DNA of 64,000 nucleotides from Calvatia gigantea. Lineage: Eukaryota > Basidiomycota > Agaricomycetes > Agaricales > Lycoperdaceae. Location of the stretch: contig JACAAK010000005.1 of assembly GCA_025093985.1 (NCBI GenBank), positions 1,426,001-1,490,000 on the forward strand, in the 5' to 3' direction. The position numbers were made by a program, and so were the translations under genes. The notes beneath the pieces are model-generated. The model did not search any database. It was not told where the DNA came from and was given only the letters and a program-made list of their open reading frames with translations. Shown here piece by piece: positions 61,707 through 64,000 of the stretch. Positions within the stretch are counted from its first letter, which is position 1. Every line of letters starts with the position of its first letter.

Positions 61707-62235
61707 CTGGTTGTTTTGACCGGCCAATGATGCGCAGAAGGAGTGGTAGTGTGTGTGACATGGGCTGTAACAGCATCACACCACGCCTGATATGGCAGGA
61801 AACAATCTAGCCGCTATTATTGTATTGTATTGTGTTGTAATAGTTCATTAAAGGGTCATTGTTCTTTCGTTGCACCGCATATATAAGCTAACTCTGTTCC
61901 ACCATGGTCACTAGGCAGCTGGACTCCACCCTTCTCACCTTCCTCACCTTCTCCCACTGATCCTTCACATCCTTGTAGCTATGAAATCTGCAAACCTTCC
62001 AAGACACCTCCCCAGCAATACAACACTGGCACAGGTCTTTGCCAAACACGACGATAGACTTCACTCTGGATTCATTACCCGTCTTGACAGAACTCCTGTT
62101 CTCAGAAAAAGGTCTCTCTCTCTCTCTCTCTTGGACTTGTGTTCCAACACAGAGCCGTATGCTAAATCATGTTTGTTTCACGTCTGAACAAGACTTTCCT
62201 TTTTCCGGAGCCTCGTTTATAACATCACCATCCTC
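61707..62235. promoter_or_regulatory. Divergent upstream region with TATA box and (TC)n tract
   Basis: A CATATATAAGC element at about 61877-61888 is a good TATA-box candidate for the plus-strand gene that follows. A (TC)9 microsatellite lies at about 62113-62131. Exon 1 of the downstream membrane protein may be in this interval (an ATG at 61981 opens MKSANLPRHLPSNTTLAQVF), but I could not join it in phase. Confidence 0.45.
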
Positions 62236-63000
62236 GTGTGCTCCACGGCTCTCATTACGGCTTTCATCTCTCACCGCATCGCGCCCAACGTCCCTGAATC
62301 GCTCCGCCTTACACTCAATATCACGCAAGGCTTTCTAATACTTTGGGCAATCTACATTCTCCTCTTAACTACTTCCATTCCATTCTTCTTTGGGGAGTGC
62401 CGTCTGCGGTGGAAGTATGGGTTCCGGCCAACTGAAGTTGTTATTCGCCGATCACCCCATGAGCCTCCCTCTACACAGCCCGCACACCAGTTGTCGAGAA
62501 GGCATTGGCATGCTTCAATTCGCGCAATCGACCCAACTCTATTGTACTCCAACCCTGCTTCCATCCTTGCTAGTGACTTTTGGGTGCCAGAACACGCCAT
62601 CGTCATGGATGTGTATGCAGGTATACAGAGAGATGAGATCAATGAGGAAGATCTCGAATTTGCAGTCTGGAGGGAATCAAATGGTGTCTGGACTGGCCTT
62701 GAGCTTTGGCGGCTGCACAGCGTAGCTTCGGACCAACAAGACATTGCTTTGTTCAAGGTTATTATTCTTTGAGTTTGCGGCCTAAGTTTCATCAGATACT
62801 GACATGTTTCCCTCCAGGCCTTCCTCACGAGGAGCGGGAAACACGATTTACTCTCGGCTTGGGAAAGGCAATTCGATCATGAAAAGAGTCCTGTCACTCA
62901 GACTTCCGCAGAGTATCAATCCATGGTTAAGTGCTTTTCCCAGGAGGGCATCGATTATGAGACTGCTTGGGGTCAGTTTCAACGATATGTTGTTGTATGA
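62236..63000 (+). CDS. Small membrane protein of unknown function (5' end unresolved)
   Basis: The exon ending at 62757 joins in phase across a GTTATT...CCTCCAG intron to 62818-63000. The readable part carries two hydrophobic helices (ILVCSTALITAFI and ITQGFLILWAIYILLLTTSI), then PFFFGECRLRWKYGFRPTEV. A soluble domain follows (DFWVPEHAIVMDVYAGIQRD, then LEFAVWRESNGVWTGLELWR), ending FQRYVVV. Upstream of 62236 the frame stays open to about 62187, after a TGA, so at least one more 5' exon must exist. I do not recognise the family. It looks like a double-pass protein with a cytoplasmic C-terminal domain. Confidence 0.6.
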
Positions 63001-63350
63001 AACGTTGCGATCTTTCTGTTCGTTCTTGGTCGTTGTTATTTAGTCATGTATGTATCATAGCCGATGGCCCTTTGTTCAACGTTCAGCTATGGTAAACCAG
63101 TTACCATTAACACACTTGCATTGTTTAAGAATTTTATCGGGAACTTGTTACAGATGCAAAAGAACAACCAAATCATAATTATGGGGTCAATCCAAAACTT
63201 ACGTGAACCACGCGGATTCTATTTCAGTACTCAGTGCTGGCATCACACACCTCTCCGTAGCACTTTGGTCGATAAATACCTCCTCGTAGCACTCAAAGTT
63301 TCTCTCTCTTTGAACTTTCTCTCAATTGTCTGCCACAGTGACACACACCC

Positions 63351-64000
63351 ATGACCGACCCGGATGCCAACCATGATCCCACATCCAGTTCTCCGAATCG
63401 TGAACGCGACGGTTACACCAACGGATCTGCCAGTGCCAATGCATATCGCGAATCGCCTTGCATTTTTCATGTCTACTTTGGAGCATGCAAGAATATGGAT
63501 ATTTGCAAGTTCTCGCATTCCGTGAAATCCATCGCTTCGCGCCCCGCAAGTGGCACCACGTCTCCCATTGGTGGTGAGTCTGCTTTTGATCTCAACCATC
63601 ATCACCATCCCATTCCAGCTCCCTACGACTTTTCTTTCCTCCCCCCCCCCCCTCCTGCTTTGCCATCAACGTCGATCATGACTCTAATTTTACGGTATAG
63701 ACGATGTGCCCCATACGCCTAGCGGTAGATCCCACCGCGGATCACGACCTTGCAGGGTTTTCAGCTCGCAGGGCTCGTGCAAGTGGGGCGATCGATGCGA
63801 GTTCTCTCACGAGAAACCAAAGAGCTCTGCCTCCAAGGCTGCCAATGGCGGAGATGGCAAAGGTTCAAGCAATGGCGGCTCCAACCGTGGTAAAGGCCCT
63901 TCACGTCCTGACCGTTCCAAGAAGAACAAGAAGGCTACGACTAGCACTCTCGCCCTAACGGTCGAGGAGATCAAGGTTGAACTCGGAGAAATCCCCCCTA
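63351..64000 (+). CDS. CCCH zinc-finger protein, partial (runs off window)
   Basis: CCCH fingers usually bind RNA. Exon 1 (63351-63573) begins MTDPDANHDPTSSSPNRERD and contains PCIFHVYFGACKNMDICKFSH (a CX8CX5CX3H finger). A 127-base intron with a 12-base poly-C run (63641-63652) separates it from exon 2 at 63701, which holds a second finger of identical spacing (PCRVFSSQGSCKWGDRCEFS plus H). A Gly/Ser/Lys-rich stretch follows (SNGGSNRGKGPSRPDRSKKN). The gene continues past 64000, so domains further on cannot be seen. Confidence 0.85.

Overview
The window is nuclear DNA from a filamentous basidiomycete, most likely a mushroom-forming Agaricomycete. It is gene-dense. Almost every gene is broken by short introns (typically 49-64 bases, GT-AG), and exon-by-exon translation gives recognisable eukaryotic proteins. 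Families seen include a Zds_C protein, an AIP3/Bud6 protein, an Axl2-type cadherin-like protein, a Zap1-type zinc-finger factor and a BTB protein of the type expanded in mushrooms. The species call is inference; no rRNA, tRNA, CRISPR array or bacterial-style operon was seen.

Layout. 1-7 kb, minus strand: Arp2/3 subunit ARPC2, a Zds1-family polarity protein and a tiny MOZART1 gene. The MOZART1 gene shares a 167-bp divergent promoter with TMA16 (plus). 8-13 kb, plus strand: an FAD monooxygenase with a damaged-looking active-site exon junction, then a decayed phosphocholine cytidylyltransferase relic. 13-19 kb, minus: the zinc regulator ZAP1, a leucine-rich-repeat protein and mitochondrial ribosomal protein uL23m. 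19-25 kb, plus: a DCR2-type phosphatase and BUD6. 25-30 kb is a gene-poor island holding one 56-residue spliced ORF and a multiply broken membrane-protein pseudogene. 30-33.4 kb, minus: a BTB/POZ protein and mitochondrial dihydroorotate dehydrogenase. 34-41.5 kb, plus: importin KAP123 and an AXL2-like membrane protein. 41.9-45.6 kb, minus: dynein light chain LC8 and a Gin4/Hsl1 kinase. 45.9-58.2 kb, plus: DNA ligase IV, a forkhead factor and splicing factor SF3B1. 58.4-61.7 kb, minus: AP-1 gamma-adaptin. 62-64 kb, plus: a small two-pass membrane protein and a CCCH zinc-finger protein cut by the window edge.

How they fit together. Most genes are housekeeping, but seven of about 24 intact genes act in actin, microtubule, septin or polarity biology (ARPC2, Zds1, MZT1, Bud6, Axl2, LC8, Gin4/Hsl1). 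This could be chance. The accessory signals are three decaying or suspect genes (FAD monooxygenase, cytidylyltransferase relic, 28-kb pseudogene) and two intergenic islands, each carrying a short palindromic AACGTTAAC-type motif. I found no convincing new multi-gene system.
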